NCBI GenBank assembly: GCA_015832175.1
Contig: WJXW01000001.1
Location: 1,488,001 to 1,552,000, forward strand
Origin: Paraphaeosphaeria minitans
Lineage: Eukaryota; Ascomycota; Dothideomycetes; Pleosporales; Didymosphaeriaceae
Length of the DNA: 64,000 bases
Reading direction: 5' to 3'
Positions 47,585 through 58,304 of this stretch are shown one piece after another. The notes beneath the pieces are model-generated. The model made no database searches, was not told where the DNA came from, and was given only the letters and a program-made list of their open reading frames with translations. The position numbers and the translations under genes were made by a program. The number at the start of each line of letters is the position of its first letter. Positions within the stretch are counted from its first letter, which is position 1.

Positions 47585-48852
47585 TCATCTGGGCTCACTA
47601 AACCCCCTTCCAACGCTCTCAGATAGCAAATCAAGCCCAGCAACAAGCGGCGTCGCCATACTTGTCCCTGTCTTGGTAGCAGTGCCTGTATCGCTCAAAT
47701 GGCTTGTTGAAACGATATCGCGCCCGGGGGCGAAGATGTCCATTTCTATCGTAATTTACGGATTAGTCTACACCCATGTCACGGGTTTACGGATGGAGTA
47801 CGTACCAGGACCGTAGTTGCTGCCATAGATATCGGCGACGATGTTCACCTTCCCCCTGTCCGGCTGCGTCATTCCGACAGTAAAAGCTTCAGGCAGACGT
47901 GTCGGGGTCAGCGGCGCGATAGGCGCATTCTCGTTGCCGGCAGCGACTATAGAGAGGATGCCCACATCGTACGCCGCTTTTACCGCGTCGTCGAGTAGCG
48001 TAGAGGTCGTCTGGGCGGAGAGCGACATGCTGAAGACAGAGGTGGAGGCTGCGTTACGGGCAAAGACGTCCGATACGGCCCATTGGATACCGGTTAGAAT
48101 GGCGCTTGTGGAGCCCTGGTGTGTGGTGAGTTGGCGAGGTGGATGGAGGGGAAGGAAAGGGAAAGGAGACGTACGGTCGCGCCATCGAAGACTTTAACGT
48201 CGACGACAGAAGCTTTATTGGCCACGCCGAACGTCTTGCCAACCACGGTGGCAGCGCAGTGCGTCCCATGACCGTCGTTATCTTTGCTTGCGCCGCTGGG
48301 GTTCGTGGAGTTGGTGATGCCGTTGACACCGAAGCGAGCGCGGCCTTCGAATTCGGTGTGGCTTAATCGAATCCCGGTATCAAAGACGTAAGCTGTTGTT
48401 CCTTCGCCTGCAGTTGAGTCGTAGACGTATTCCGTCGCATTACCAACCTTGTGCGAAAGGTCGCCCAAGCTCCAAACGCTGGAGGTGTGGGTAACGAGAG
48501 CACGTTGTGCGAGAGGTGTGAAGTCAGTCTTTTCTAGGTAGATGTATTCATCTGGGACAACCGAGAGGACTTCTTCGAGATCTGAGATTTCTATTGCGGC
48601 TTGTTCGTCAAAACTTCCAAGATAAGCACTGAGGCTGCCAATGCTAAAGGTGCGCTCCACTGGACTGTCAGTGGGGCCGCGTCGTGCCGGGCGGTGGACT
48701 GTCTCGTGGTGTGATGCCACAGAAACAGCATCAATGTCGGATCTGAGTTGCACAAGATATTTCCCAGGTACGAACTTAGGCCTATCCCGGGGGCTGAGGG
48801 ATGCAGTGTTAACTGCAGCCGAGAAAAATATAACAGAGAGAAACGAAAACAT
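47585..48852 (-). CDS. Secreted subtilisin-like protease (S8, proteinase K type), frameshifted C-terminus
   Basis: Exons 48852-48175, 48115-47806 and 47745-47585 give 382 residues; introns are 59 and 60 bp. A signal peptide (MFSFLSVIFFSAAVNTASL) and an I9 inhibitor propeptide (KYLVQLRSDIDAV to VPDEYIYL) precede the mature enzyme starting near WSLGDLSHK. The catalytic triad is present: Asp in AYVFDTGIRLSH, His in DNDGHGTHCAATV and Ser in KTGTSMATPLVAGL, with oxyanion Asn in VAAGNENA. Right after VAGL, at about 47628-47637, the reading frame shifts: the expected helix CYLRALEGGLVSPDEV is read one frame over, so the protein ends 17 residues later instead of about 50. The lost part is the last helix and strand. 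It may be a recent lesion or a single-base sequence error. Confidence 0.85.
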
Positions 48853-49332
48853 CCTTCATAGTGCCTCTTGAGGACGATAACATGAAAACATATATCAGAC
48901 AAGAGTTCTTTTTGTATACGTCAGGCGTTTCAATATTCAAGCCCTTGGCGTTGTAGCATTACCTACTAGCTTCGTACTCGTCTCAACACTTGATGTAGAG
49001 GTAGGTATTGATCTCCAAACCTCGATCGAGAAAAAGTGGTGGATAAGTCTTTGAGCTGTGCGATTGGAAGCGACGCCTAGCCACCACACTACTTCTATCG
49101 GTCTACAAGTCGCATGGTCTCTTCTTGGTAAGAAACCTTCGGTGGTTGCTCACCAGAGTCCCAGATGACGCAAAGACCAGGGTATCGCTCGTTGGAGGGC
49201 CCATGCTTTTCATGCCTTCACAGTTTTCTCCACAATCTCAACAGGTGGACTTGAACTGCCCGACTCCACACTCTTGCTGACCCTGCCAGTCTTGCACTGT
49301 ATGACTGTCAACATCTGCGCGACGCCACCGTC
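48853..49332. other. Protease promoter and flank of the transporter relic
   Basis: 480 bases without a gene. Contains GTAGAGGTAGGTATTG at about 48991-49006. Confidence 0.5.
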
Positions 49333-50220
49333 TTAGAGCGGGTAAAAGATGGCAATGACCAGCGTGAACCAAAGCCAGATCAACGAGATCACTATCCATG
49401 CCTGAAACAAGCTCTTCGAAAATGTCATCTTGGCCCATACATGGGGAGCGGCCATTGGAGGACGTGTCCAATAATGGTAAATGCAGCCCAAACAGCAGCC
49501 CACCGACTCACATTCTTTATGTATGCCACCCTCTCAGGTGCGAAGTAGGCCGCTCGTTCGCGGTCATCTTGCTCCTGCCTCCTTGCAACATCTGCGGTGT
49601 CAACCACATCGCTTGCATGTTCCGTCCTCACACGCTTCATGTCCGTTGGGAAGATTTCCCAATCAAATTTCTCGCGCCATAACAGGCTGATGATGACGGA
49701 GGTAGGGAACGGGACAAACATAGCTGTAACGCAGCCAAAAAGGCAGGGCATCGTGGATCCAGTGGACGCGATGGTGACGGCGCCGAAGTATGCGTATGCG
49801 ATTCCCAGCAGACGGAAACACCGCAGGCCATACCGAGAAAAGGGGCGATTGTAGCGGCCAGCCGGGTTTGGCGCGACCAGAGGAGGGAAAGCAGGGTTGG
49901 GACGCAGCCTGGGTTGGTAAAGTTGCCAATCATGTAAACGAGCCAAGTCTGTATGGAATAAGATGGATGTTTCAGCGTGACCTAAAATATGAGGAGATAG
50001 TGAGAGTGAGAATTATCTGGATGGCAAGTCAGTGACCGAGACCTTTTTGGGTTGGTCATCCACTTACCTTGATAGTCATCCATACTAAAATGATATGGTA
50101 ATAGTGGTATGTACGTAGTCAGTCAGAAAACGTTGCTTTCGGTCCGCCGAGGTAGGTGTAGAGTGCAACCCCTAGCGGGAGCAAGTATGTGCTGGCTGTG
50201 ACATCCATACCCCGCGACTG
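49333..50220 (-). pseudogene. Truncated, frameshifted DUR3-type urea/sodium:solute symporter
   Basis: Only middle and C-terminal parts of a roughly 650-700 residue transporter remain. From 5' to 3' on the minus strand: GMDVTASTYLLPLGVALYTYLGG followed by KATF (about 50205-50130), a frame break, ILVWMTIK with a donor GTAAGT, then TWLVYMIGNF to FLGMACGVSV (to about 49820). A one-base shift leads to LGIAYAYFGAVTIASTGSTMPCLFG and TSVIISLLWREKFDWEIF, and another near 49435 leads to SLFQAWIVISLIWLWFTLVIAIFYPL ending at TAA 49335-49333. The blocks 'YLLPxGVxxYTxxGGxKATF' and 'TVxSTG..MPCLxG' are those of fungal Dur3 urea permeases. At least three frame changes and loss of the N-terminal half indicate decay. 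Confidence 0.75.
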
Positions 50221-50755
50221 AGGGACGATCATCCAGAATCTCGGTACAAGTGGGCTGCGGAATGAAGCCGACGTGTAGCATGGAATCAATGACCTGGATT
50301 TGGATCCGTGTGCGTGTGCCGTCACGTGTTGCCTGCAGTTCCAGTGAATCGTGCCATCCCGCCCGCGACGTGACGAGTCGGCATTATGTCCGTGTCCAGA
50401 TCGACTCGGCGAGAGCGAGGTCAGTGCAAGGCATAAAGTGCCTCTGGGGCGAGCTGCAGGCGACGAGGATGAACATGAGTATGGGCATCGGATTGAGGAT
50501 GAGGATGAGGATGCCACTGGGAGGGAGGTTTCGGGTCGGGCGATCGCTCCGGCTCCGAAGCGCGCCCTCCACCCCACCTTACGAGCCCAACCTCGCGCTC
50601 GCTCTTGCTCTCAAAGCGCGTCGCTTACAAACTGATTGCACGCGCACGATCTCATCAATGTCGCCATACCAAGCGTGGCGTACAAAGGGTTGCCTGTCCT
50701 GCGGTGCAAGGCTGGCCTCACACTGTCTCCGCACAATCGCCCACCATCCGCAGCC
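50221..50755. other. Promoter region of the FAD monooxygenase
   Basis: 535 bases. GATGAGGATG-type GA-rich repeats at 50465-50515 produce long but meaningless frames on both strands. No gene. Confidence 0.5.
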
Positions 50756-51970
50756 ATGACCTTTACCAAGCCGGTCCTCATCTCCGGCGGCGGCATTGCT
50801 TCGCTGCTGCTCGCTTCAACCCTCCGCCGCAGCAATATCCCGTTCATCGTGTACGAACGTGATGCATCGCCCATCTTCCGAGCCCAGGGCTACCGGTTGC
50901 GCCTCTCCAATGAGGGCCTCGACGCCATCGAGAAGGCGCTGCCGCCCGCGAAGTGGGAAAAGTTTTGGGCTGCATGCGGCAAGACTGGCGGCGCGGGCCT
51001 CGTCAGCATCGACCCCGTCACTGGTGAGACGATAGACCAGGGCGTCGACGCTGCCAAACCCAGCACAGCTCCGAAAGAAGTGCTGTCGTCTCGCGACGGC
51101 AAGGTAGTCGGCATCAGCCGCGGCGACATGCGGAAGCTTTTCATGGAAGGCATCGAAGACTCGATCCGCTGGGGCTACCATGTCAGAAGCTACGAATTGA
51201 CAGCCGATGGAGTGCGTGCTATCTTTGCTGATGGCTCCAAGTCAGAAGAGGGTTGCTTGCTGGTTGGCGGCGAGGGCATCTATTCATACGTTGCAAAGCA
51301 GCTGTCTGGCGGCAAGCTTAAGGTGTACGATCTTGGCTCCCGCGGTATTCATGGCCAAGCACCTACGACAGCTTTCAAAGGCTTGGGAGAGGGTGTCTTC
51401 CGCTTGATCGACGAGACGACGGTCCCTGGGAGCAAGATCTTCCTGATCACGAACGTGCGCGCCGGAGACATGGATGATCCCAACGTTCAATTCGGATGGA
51501 CTTTGGGTGGCTCTCCGGGCGTTGTTAAAGCCCCCAACGATAATTACACTCTGGTCGGTAAGCTGGCTGCCGATATTGCGAAGTCCTTGACCGCAAACTG
51601 GCACCCTCGATTTAAGCCTCTGTTTGAGCAAATGGATGAAAGAGAGGCTGCGTTCTGGAAGATCACTTGCTCATCGCCCGATGGGGTACCTGAATGGCCT
51701 AACGAGCCACGCGTCACCGTCATTGGAGATGCAGTGCACTCAATGACCCCAGCGGGCGGCATCGGTGCCAACACGGCCGTCAGAGACTCGGAGCTACTAG
51801 GCAGACTATTAGCAGAAGCCCACGAGTTCAAGAATGGCATCACGGAGGCATATGAAAAGGAAATGAGACTTTACGCAAGTGAAGCTGTCAAGACGAGTTT
51901 CGGACATTCGCAATTCTCGCTCGGCACAAAGCTCGACATGAACGTCACTATTGAGCCGCGAGATGTATAG
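50756..51970 (+). CDS. FAD-dependent aromatic-ring monooxygenase (UbiH/salicylate hydroxylase type)
   Basis: Single exon, 404 residues, starting MTFTKPVLISGGGIASLLLASTLRRSNIPFIVYERD, which is the Rossmann GxGxxx and terminal acidic residue for FAD. The frame is open upstream of the ATG but without an initiator of family type. The middle has DSIRWGYHVRSYELT and a DG-type motif LLVGGEGIYSYV. The second FAD motif is VTVIGDAVHSMTPAGGIGANTAVRDSELL. These are class A flavin monooxygenases that hydroxylate aromatic or polyketide substrates with NAD(P)H. There is no C-terminal membrane helix. Its neighbours are a transporter relic and a small secreted protein gene, so no pathway is implied. Confidence 0.88.
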   Translation: MTFTKPVLISGGGIASLLLASTLRRSNIPFIVYERDASPIFRAQGYRLRLSNEGLDAIEKALPPAKWEKFWAACGKTGGAGLVSIDPVTGETIDQGVDAAKPSTAPKEVLSSRDGKVVGISRGDMRKLFMEGIEDSIRWGYHVRSYELTADGVRAIFADGSKSEEGCLLVGGEGIYSYVAKQLSGGKLKVYDLGSRGIHGQAPTTAFKGLGEGVFRLIDETTVPGSKIFLITNVRAGDMDDPNVQFGWTLGGSPGVVKAPNDNYTLVGKLAADIAKSLTANWHPRFKPLFEQMDEREAAFWKITCSSPDGVPEWPNEPRVTVIGDAVHSMTPAGGIGANTAVRDSELLGRLLAEAHEFKNGITEAYEKEMRLYASEAVKTSFGHSQFSLGTKLDMNVTIEPRDV

Positions 51971-52183
51971 ATGCAATGAATACGATAGCTTGCTACCTGG
52001 ATACATGCGAAAACATTGTTCAAAGTCTACTGTCAACACTTTTCCGGGCTCTTCGCCGATTTTTCAATCTACTCATATACAAGAATTCCGAGATCCGCCT
52101 GAAGGAAGTGCCAGCTTCCTCTGCCCAGCAGTGCGAACAACGCATCACCTCCCATGCCAAGTGGTTCTGACTCAGTCTCTCTG

Positions 52184-52584
52184 TCACTTCTGAATCTCCT
52201 GGCACAGTGCCCATGCCGGTTTCTCTTCTTCCATGAACCGACTCTCCTCAAGCTTTGGTCCTCTGTGTAGCACGAGGTCGCCCTGTCCTTTGCAAGTCTC
52301 TTCATCACTGCAACGCCTGTCAGCAACATAACGAATGGGACCGGTCCTACGCACACGAAGAAAGCACATCCGCATCCCTCTCGATCGATCCGGTAGATGA
52401 GCGCGGTCTGATTGTCCCAGATCGGCTCACAACGACCATGCGTCTGTAGGCCCACCGACCACCAAGCGTCTTCTTCCATGCGAACATAGCCGCACAGCGG
52501 AGTGTCATCAGGAGGGGGTGCTTTGCCGATCGGGGCCGCAGACGCAACACACACAATCATGGCAAGTGGAACGAAGAGCTTCAT
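52184..52584 (-). CDS. Six-cysteine small secreted protein B (candidate effector)
   Basis: Exons 52584-52355 and 52307-52184, with a 46 bp intron (GTGCGT..TGCAG, branch CTGAC), give 117 residues. The signal peptide is MKLFVPLAMIVCVASAAP. Mature cysteines lie in PLCGYVR, GRCEPIW, GCGCAFF, then EETCKG and ALCQE, again six. Compared with protein A (46268-46644), spacings are nearly equal (C1-C2 20 versus 19 residues, C2-C3 18 versus 17), both have YR-x-D-x-x-C-x-C-x-F-[YF], and the intron interrupts the next codon in phase 2 in both. This makes common descent likely. An acceptor 8 bases earlier (CTGACAG) is possible but gives a very short intron and a frame mismatch with protein A. Confidence 0.65.
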
Positions 52585-54769
52585 ATCGAAATTGACGTTG
52601 CTGCCGCGTGGTATAATAACAAAGTTGTTCAAAAGGGATGCAGCACTCTATCGGCAGTCACAGTGTGCAGAAACTTTGAATGTTCTATGATCTGCTTGAA
52701 CGGGCAGTCTAAGTCTCTAAATATACAGTTCACGGTCTGCCTCACCAGCCCCCTTTCGCAGGCGGATGCGCCCTCACCGACAGTCCTGACAAAGCGGCTA
52801 CGTACACAACCTCCTCCCTTCTAGCTCTTCCCGCAATCAGCAACGTGTGTGTGGCTACAAGCCCCTTCCGGGAGTCCTTCGTAGAACGGAAGTGCAACAG
52901 CAGATTAAGACTACCGGCTAGGCCCGTAATACAGAAACTCTGCTATTGGCAACCTTTGAGTTACAGAGCCACAGCCTACCCTATCAACGGAGACGCCTGC
53001 ATTCTGGAGCCGGATTCTTCGACGTGTCCCCAGCCATGTGGTATATGCAGTTTTCCAGGTTTCCATATATTGGACCTTCACCGCTGGAACTGGCGCATGC
53101 CGTTGACCGCCCTCCTTCCCGTCTCTCCTGGTGGTAGGGATTGGGCTGGCCAGTATACATGGTTGGTTTTAGTCGATATTGTCTTGTCCTCTTAACCTTA
53201 GCCTCGTGCTGGTATGATTGCTTCTCGAGACACACGGAAGACGCCACTGTCATTCGATAATCCGATCTCGGTACACACGATATGCCGCGGATACAACATT
53301 CGTGACGTATGATTTATTCTTTCCCGGTGATGAGATTATGGGCTACATGGCAACAATGTTCAATTTGCCGAGAAGACAATACCTACCTACCCGAGCTATT
53401 ATTTTATTCGCCACAAATCAACCCATGTACAACAAATCTCGTGACGACTCGACACGCCCGAAGAAGCCCGCATTGCATCAACCAACAAATCCGTGTCCAG
53501 TCCAATCAGACCACAACAACCTTCGCGAAACCCCTGCATGTTATTTTGCACCACTCTTGAACGGTCGGCATATCATTGAAATTTCCCTCTCTCATCAGGC
53601 CGGCGCTCATCCTTTGTTTATCACTCACAGGCCCATCTGCCACTGACCTAGGCGTCTCCCCTAGATATACGGATCATGGAGTCACAGAAGCCGCAACGGT
53701 TCCAAGGTCAATCCTAGGTGCCGTGATGGTCTTTGGAAGAATTTGATTCCCTGAGTCCTCCACTGCCTCACCAAAGCTACACTTCGTGAAGTGTCCGCTG
53801 AGAATTTTGAAGTGCCACCCGCGACACGGTCGAAGTTGGTAGAGAACTAACTGCGCCGTGCATGAGCCGTTTTTATCGAGGATGCAAACAACGTCTAGAT
53901 AACCTGAATCTTCTCTCGCGGGTACGAAAGTGCGAATTTCTGATATGATAAATCATTTTAGCATGTTGATTTCTGCGAGGGTTCGGGGAGGAGAGCTTGC
54001 GGGAAAGGACGTCATTGTGTCGGTGCTAGGGTGCACAAAGTACGCCATGATTTCTAATCGAGGTGAGTGATGGTTCTGTGAATTTTGGTATGTTGAGAGC
54101 TTTCGAAGAAGCGATACATGTGCCTCTGAGGTGCCAAGTAATATTGGATGCATTCACGTTCGATGCATGTGATACCAATCACGCATGCCCAATGAACCGG
54201 CGTGCTACTTCCAAAGAACTTCTCGGCACTATCTGAGGTTACAGAAGGAAGATGACGCTCGGAAAGTATGAGTGGACTCAAGAAACTACACTTAACGGTT
54301 TTGGTCTCAAACAGACCGGATTGTTCTGCATGTTGAAAACCTGCAACTGCAAGAAACGATAACGTGTTTTCTCAAACTTAGGTATCAACATTCAAGAAAG
54401 TCCAAACATCTCTTCCACTCATAGCCTTCTTCTAACTCGTCGCTTCCAGAGAGCCAAGCTTCCTGTGGTGTAGACATTGCAACCGGGCAGTATGCGACAG
54501 ACAGCGCTCCAATATAGACGTAACAAGCGCAGTGGAGAACATCTGATTCCGGGAACTTGATGCGAGCGTCTTAGAATTCGCTTCTTGATTCCTGCGACAC
54601 TGCTCTGTTCCAGCCCGGCAGCTGTCCATGCCGAACTCGTTGCTGCAGGGCACGATGCGACTCAGTGTTCGGGTGGGGTCGGCCGCTGTTTCCATTCCCG
54701 TCCTGCGGTGTACCTCCTGCGATCTTCATGCGAGCCATATATCAACATATTGAAGAAGAAAAAGTGGTT
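52585..54769. other. Gene-poor stretch
   Basis: 2.2 kb with no supported gene. A region at 53340-53580 is rich in ACAAC/CCACAA and open on the plus strand for 142 codons, but it starts without ATG and resembles nothing. TACCTACCTACC occurs at 53380-53392. Confidence 0.5.
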
Positions 54770-55080
54770 TCAAGCATGTCTCAGATTCCAGGCGTCATAC
54801 CACCCCTTCATCTCCCACCTCTGCCTCCTCAACCAATCCTTCACGCCCTGGTTCTCATACAAATACGGCTGCGTCCACCACTTCTCGTGCATGCTGACCA
54901 GGCCCTTCGCAAAGTCGTTCTCCGTCTGACACCGAATGTTCCACTTGTAATCGACCTCGCTCCACGGCATTGGGCCGTCCCAGCGGTGCACGTGGTTGAG
55001 CAGATTCTGTTCGGGTACTTTGGGTCGAAGAAGTCGGTGATGTTGAGCAGGCTACGGTAATAGTCGAACTGGTACGTCAT
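54770..55080 (-). pseudogene. Frameshifted fragment of an unrecognised aromatic-rich protein
   Basis: An ATG at 55080 opens MTYQFDYYRSLLNITDFFDPKYP. Around 55015-55022 the frame must change by one base to reach EQNLLNHVHRWDGPMPWSEVDY, which continues WNIRCQTENDFAKGLV, SMHEKWWTQPYLYENQG and ends MKGWYDAWNLRHA at 54770. The two halves match in character (Trp/Tyr/Asp-rich, clearly coding-like) and abut exactly, so they are one broken protein of about 100 residues. No intron signal fits. I do not recognise the family; it could be the end of a secreted enzyme. Confidence 0.4.
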
Positions 55081-57643
55081 GGTATGATGGCTTTTGGTGA
55101 TTCCAATGCCATGAGAAAAGCAAAAGTAGCACTCATTGCTACCGTGTTATCTTGGATTCCGCGTACAAATGGTGCTCATGTGCTTGAATACCGTGGCATG
55201 GAAATTGTGATGTGCTAAACTGCACTGTTGGTTTAGGTAGCGGCTAGGCTCCAGGTCCAGACGCCTTTGGACATAGCCGCTGACATGTGTCGGTGAACCC
55301 TCCATGCACCACCATCTCCTCCGAGTAAAGCGTTGAGAGCGACGGTTTGATGATGATCTGGGTGTTCTTTTGGTACATTGTGAAGCGTAGAGGTTTTTCT
55401 GAATCTCTATGCGAGTATGCGAACATTTTCTTTTGGTTTCCTAAACTTGTTGTTCTGCATGTACTGCACGGTAAACCGTTGGATGGAGGTTGGGTCACCC
55501 CCTGTTAGGTAGGTAGGTAACGATTCTTCCGTTTGCGTCGATCTCCCGGTGTACCCAGCCCCATTCGACGGGCATGGCGGCTTTTCTCGTCATGTTCGAC
55601 AGCTGTAATGGCTAGCACTGAAGGCTGTAAAGATGATTCGGAAGCTGCTGGCGAAACTGTGCGATATTAGCAAGTGCAGGGAATTTGGCGACTTGAAGCC
55701 GTTAAAGTAAACGTCGTCGCAGCTTCAGTCACACGGCAACTCATCTGACTCGATTTTATCGGACAGGTCTGCTGCCGTACTTTGAGTTTCGTTCCGTTGC
55801 GGTCGCAGTGCGATGCTGAGGTCGGTGTTGTGGCGCAAGCAAAGTAGGCCTTACGGTAGGTACGGTAGGTACCTAGGTACCCGAGGCTATTGCCAAATCC
55901 ACGCGATGACTTTGCGAGATTCACATATCAATGATGCAGAGCATGGTCAAACGAGCATTTGACCTACTCAAACAGCGGATGCGCGACAATGTGCTAGCGA
56001 GCCTATCCGGCATCTGATTAGGTAGGTATGGCCCTCGGCGTAGTGCTGCCTGTCAGCGAGAAGAGGCTGTCTAGTCATCGCGAAGCAACAAAGGTAACAA
56101 TGCCTCGCGAGCGCCCCCAACCTGCAGCAAAAACTATGCCGAGATGCTGCCCTTCCCATAGAGGGAGAGCACTGGAAGCACTCAAAGGGCGGATGATGGC
56201 CTGACTCATTATGAACATACATATAGTCACGGACCCCATTCCTTCGAGTAGACACCTCCTCGTCGGGTTTCCAAAGTATCTCATCAACAATACTGCATTC
56301 TATCTTAAACACATCGGATTGAAATGCAATCGCGCTCTGTGAAACACATGTCGCGAGCAAAATCACAATGCCATTTACCAACAAACCTACACCAGTTTTC
56401 ACCCACAATCCCACCAAAGATCTTCGGTCATTATGTGATGCCACCGTTAATCGAGTGGTGGAAATTGGTCAGACTAGAGCATACCTACTACTACAAAAAG
56501 CAGGTCACTAGGAGCGTACACCCGTCCGCAAGGCCGCGACATTTCCATTGGCCGTCTAGCAGAACGTGACACGGCACGCCTTTATGGTAGACACGTCCGG
56601 TCTGCGGCGACTGTACTCAGCTCCCGCGCAAAAAACCTGCGTCTACCCCACCCGCCAGCATGCATGGCGTCGTAACCTTGCAACACACCCTCACTCCTCA
56701 TGCGATCCAAAGAGCATCGAATGAAACAAAGGAGCGAATATCGAAGAGCCACGACGAAATATTGGAATATTGGGAGGGTGGCAATCGTGATCGCGATCTT
56801 CAGTTGTACCTACGAGCTGTGACCCGTTGGCGCCCCACAGACCAGTTACTGTGGGTCTCCAATACTGACTGGGACGGTGGCTATTATTAGGACGTATTGG
56901 AGGGCAGCTTCACAATGCATTTCGTCTTTAAGTGCTGGAAAGGGGACTCTGGAAGAGTCATGTTTCCTTCAGTGACATGAATCACTTCAAGGGGAGGTGG
57001 GAAAGGGGCCGTGGGGGCGGAGGTGGTTTGCGTGATGCTGACGGACCGTGATTTCGTGATCGACGCGAGAAACTGGAAGTAGGACGGCGCGTTTCTGAGG
57101 GAACATGGCGTCCTTCGAGCTAGGGACTATGTGTGCCTGGAACAGATGCGCGTCTACTATGTATACCTAGGATCACCGGGCGAGCGTACGACTTCGAGGC
57201 GGCATCATGTCGAGAACTGTGACGACCATCTCGCACACCGGATAGCATTGACATGACGGCTGACGGCGCGTCCAGCAGCTCGATCAGCACAACCTCCGAA
57301 ATGGAAATGAGCAAAGCAAGCATCGCCCCGAGATGGCTGGAGTGCGCAGGCGAGGCCCTTATTATTATTGGCTGTGGGGCCCTTGCCGGCGCTGTTGCTA
57401 TGCCAGGGTGGCGCAGGGGAGCGAAAACAGGGGAGCAGTCGGGCCTGCAGGCTGGAGCAGGGCTGGAGGCCCCATGAGCTCAAATAAAAGGCGACGCATC
57501 TCCCGAAACTGTTGCGTCTTCATCCATTCACTTGGTCCCTACATCCTGTCGCTTACCAGACGTCGAAGCCAGTCCATCATTCATCCTATCCATATAATAT
57601 CTGCCAATCCCTTACTTTAATCCCAACCCACACAAACTTTAAG
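55081..57643. other. Gene-poor stretch with GTAGGTACC repeats
   Basis: 2.5 kb without a supported gene. TAGGTAGGTAGGTAA lies at 55506-55520, and ACGGTAGGTACGGTAGGTACCTAGGTACC at 55852-55880 is the densest copy of the motif in the window. The last 250 bases are a CT-rich promoter and leader of the GPI-type protein gene. Confidence 0.5.
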
Positions 57644-58304
57644 ATGCGCGCCTACGCTTTCGTCTCTGCCCTTGCGGCCGTTGCTTTCGCCCAGGACTCC
57701 TCCTCTGAGGCTACTTCTGTAAGACGACCCCATCTCCAGTCGATTCCTCTTTCTAACAAATGACCAGACTTCCGTCGACCCTGCTCCTCAGACCTCCTAC
57801 CTCACGGAGACCAACTCCCTCGGCGTCGTGACCGGCGGACCCGCTGTGGTAACATCGCAGCCCGCTGTCGACACCCTCATTCCCACCCAGCCTGCCGTTG
57901 ACACCTCCATCCCCAGCCAGCCTGCCGTTGACACCTCGATGCCTCTGCTCGTCACCTCCCTCCCGGCTGGCGCTTCCATTCCTGCCCAGCCCTCAGGCAT
58001 CAACACCGTCGTCATCCCCATTGGCAACAACAGCACAGTCCAGGTCGTCGTCTCCGCCAGTAACTCCACCACCATCGTCTACGGCTCGCCCAACTCTGCC
58101 ACTGGCTCCGCGACCACCGGCACCGGCAAGGCCTCCGGCACTGGAAAGGCCTCTGGCAGCGGCGCTGAAGCCACCGGCTCCGACGCCACCGGTTCGGACG
58201 CCACTGGCACCGGCGCTCAGTCCACCTCTACCCCCGGCGCTGCTGCCAACGTCCAGATTGCCTCTGGCTTCCTCGGTGCTGCCTTCCTCGCCGCTTTCTT
58301 GTAA
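57644..58304 (+). CDS. GPI-anchored-type Ser/Thr-rich surface protein with tandem repeats
   Basis: Exons 57644-57718 and 57768-58304, with a 49 bp intron, give 203 residues. The signal peptide MRAYAFVSALAAVAFA ends at A16|QD. The mature chain is Ser/Thr/Ala/Gly-rich, with three tandem ten-residue repeats of QPAVDTxIPx, a segment with N-x-S/T sites (GNNSTVQVV, ASNSTTIVYG), a Gly/Ser/Thr/Ala-rich stretch and a hydrophobic C-terminus ASGFLGAAFLAAFL without a following charge. This is the layout of a GPI-anchored cell-wall or plasma-membrane protein. No enzymatic domain is seen. Proteins of this type are often highly expressed and vary in repeat number between strains. Confidence 0.82.
57858..57947 (+). 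repeat. Three tandem 30-bp repeats in the GPI-type protein gene
   Basis: Units 57858-57887, 57888-57917 and 57918-57947 each start CAGCC and encode QPAVDT followed by four variable residues. The second and third units are nearly identical in DNA for the first 20 bases, suggesting recent duplication. Confidence 0.85.

Noticed and set aside
52255..52449. Plus-strand frame opposite secreted protein B
   Set aside because: Antisense of a spliced gene whose structure is supported by the paralogue at 46268-46644.
53218..53646. 142-codon plus-strand frame in the 52.6-54.8 kb gap
   Set aside because: Low-complexity Thr/His/Asn-rich translation without an ATG-linked domain.
57828..58304. The QPAVDT repeats as a RiPP precursor for the UstYa-like protein
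   Set aside because: Units are not separated by Kex2-type dibasic sites, the protein has a GPI-type tail, and it lies 27 kb away.
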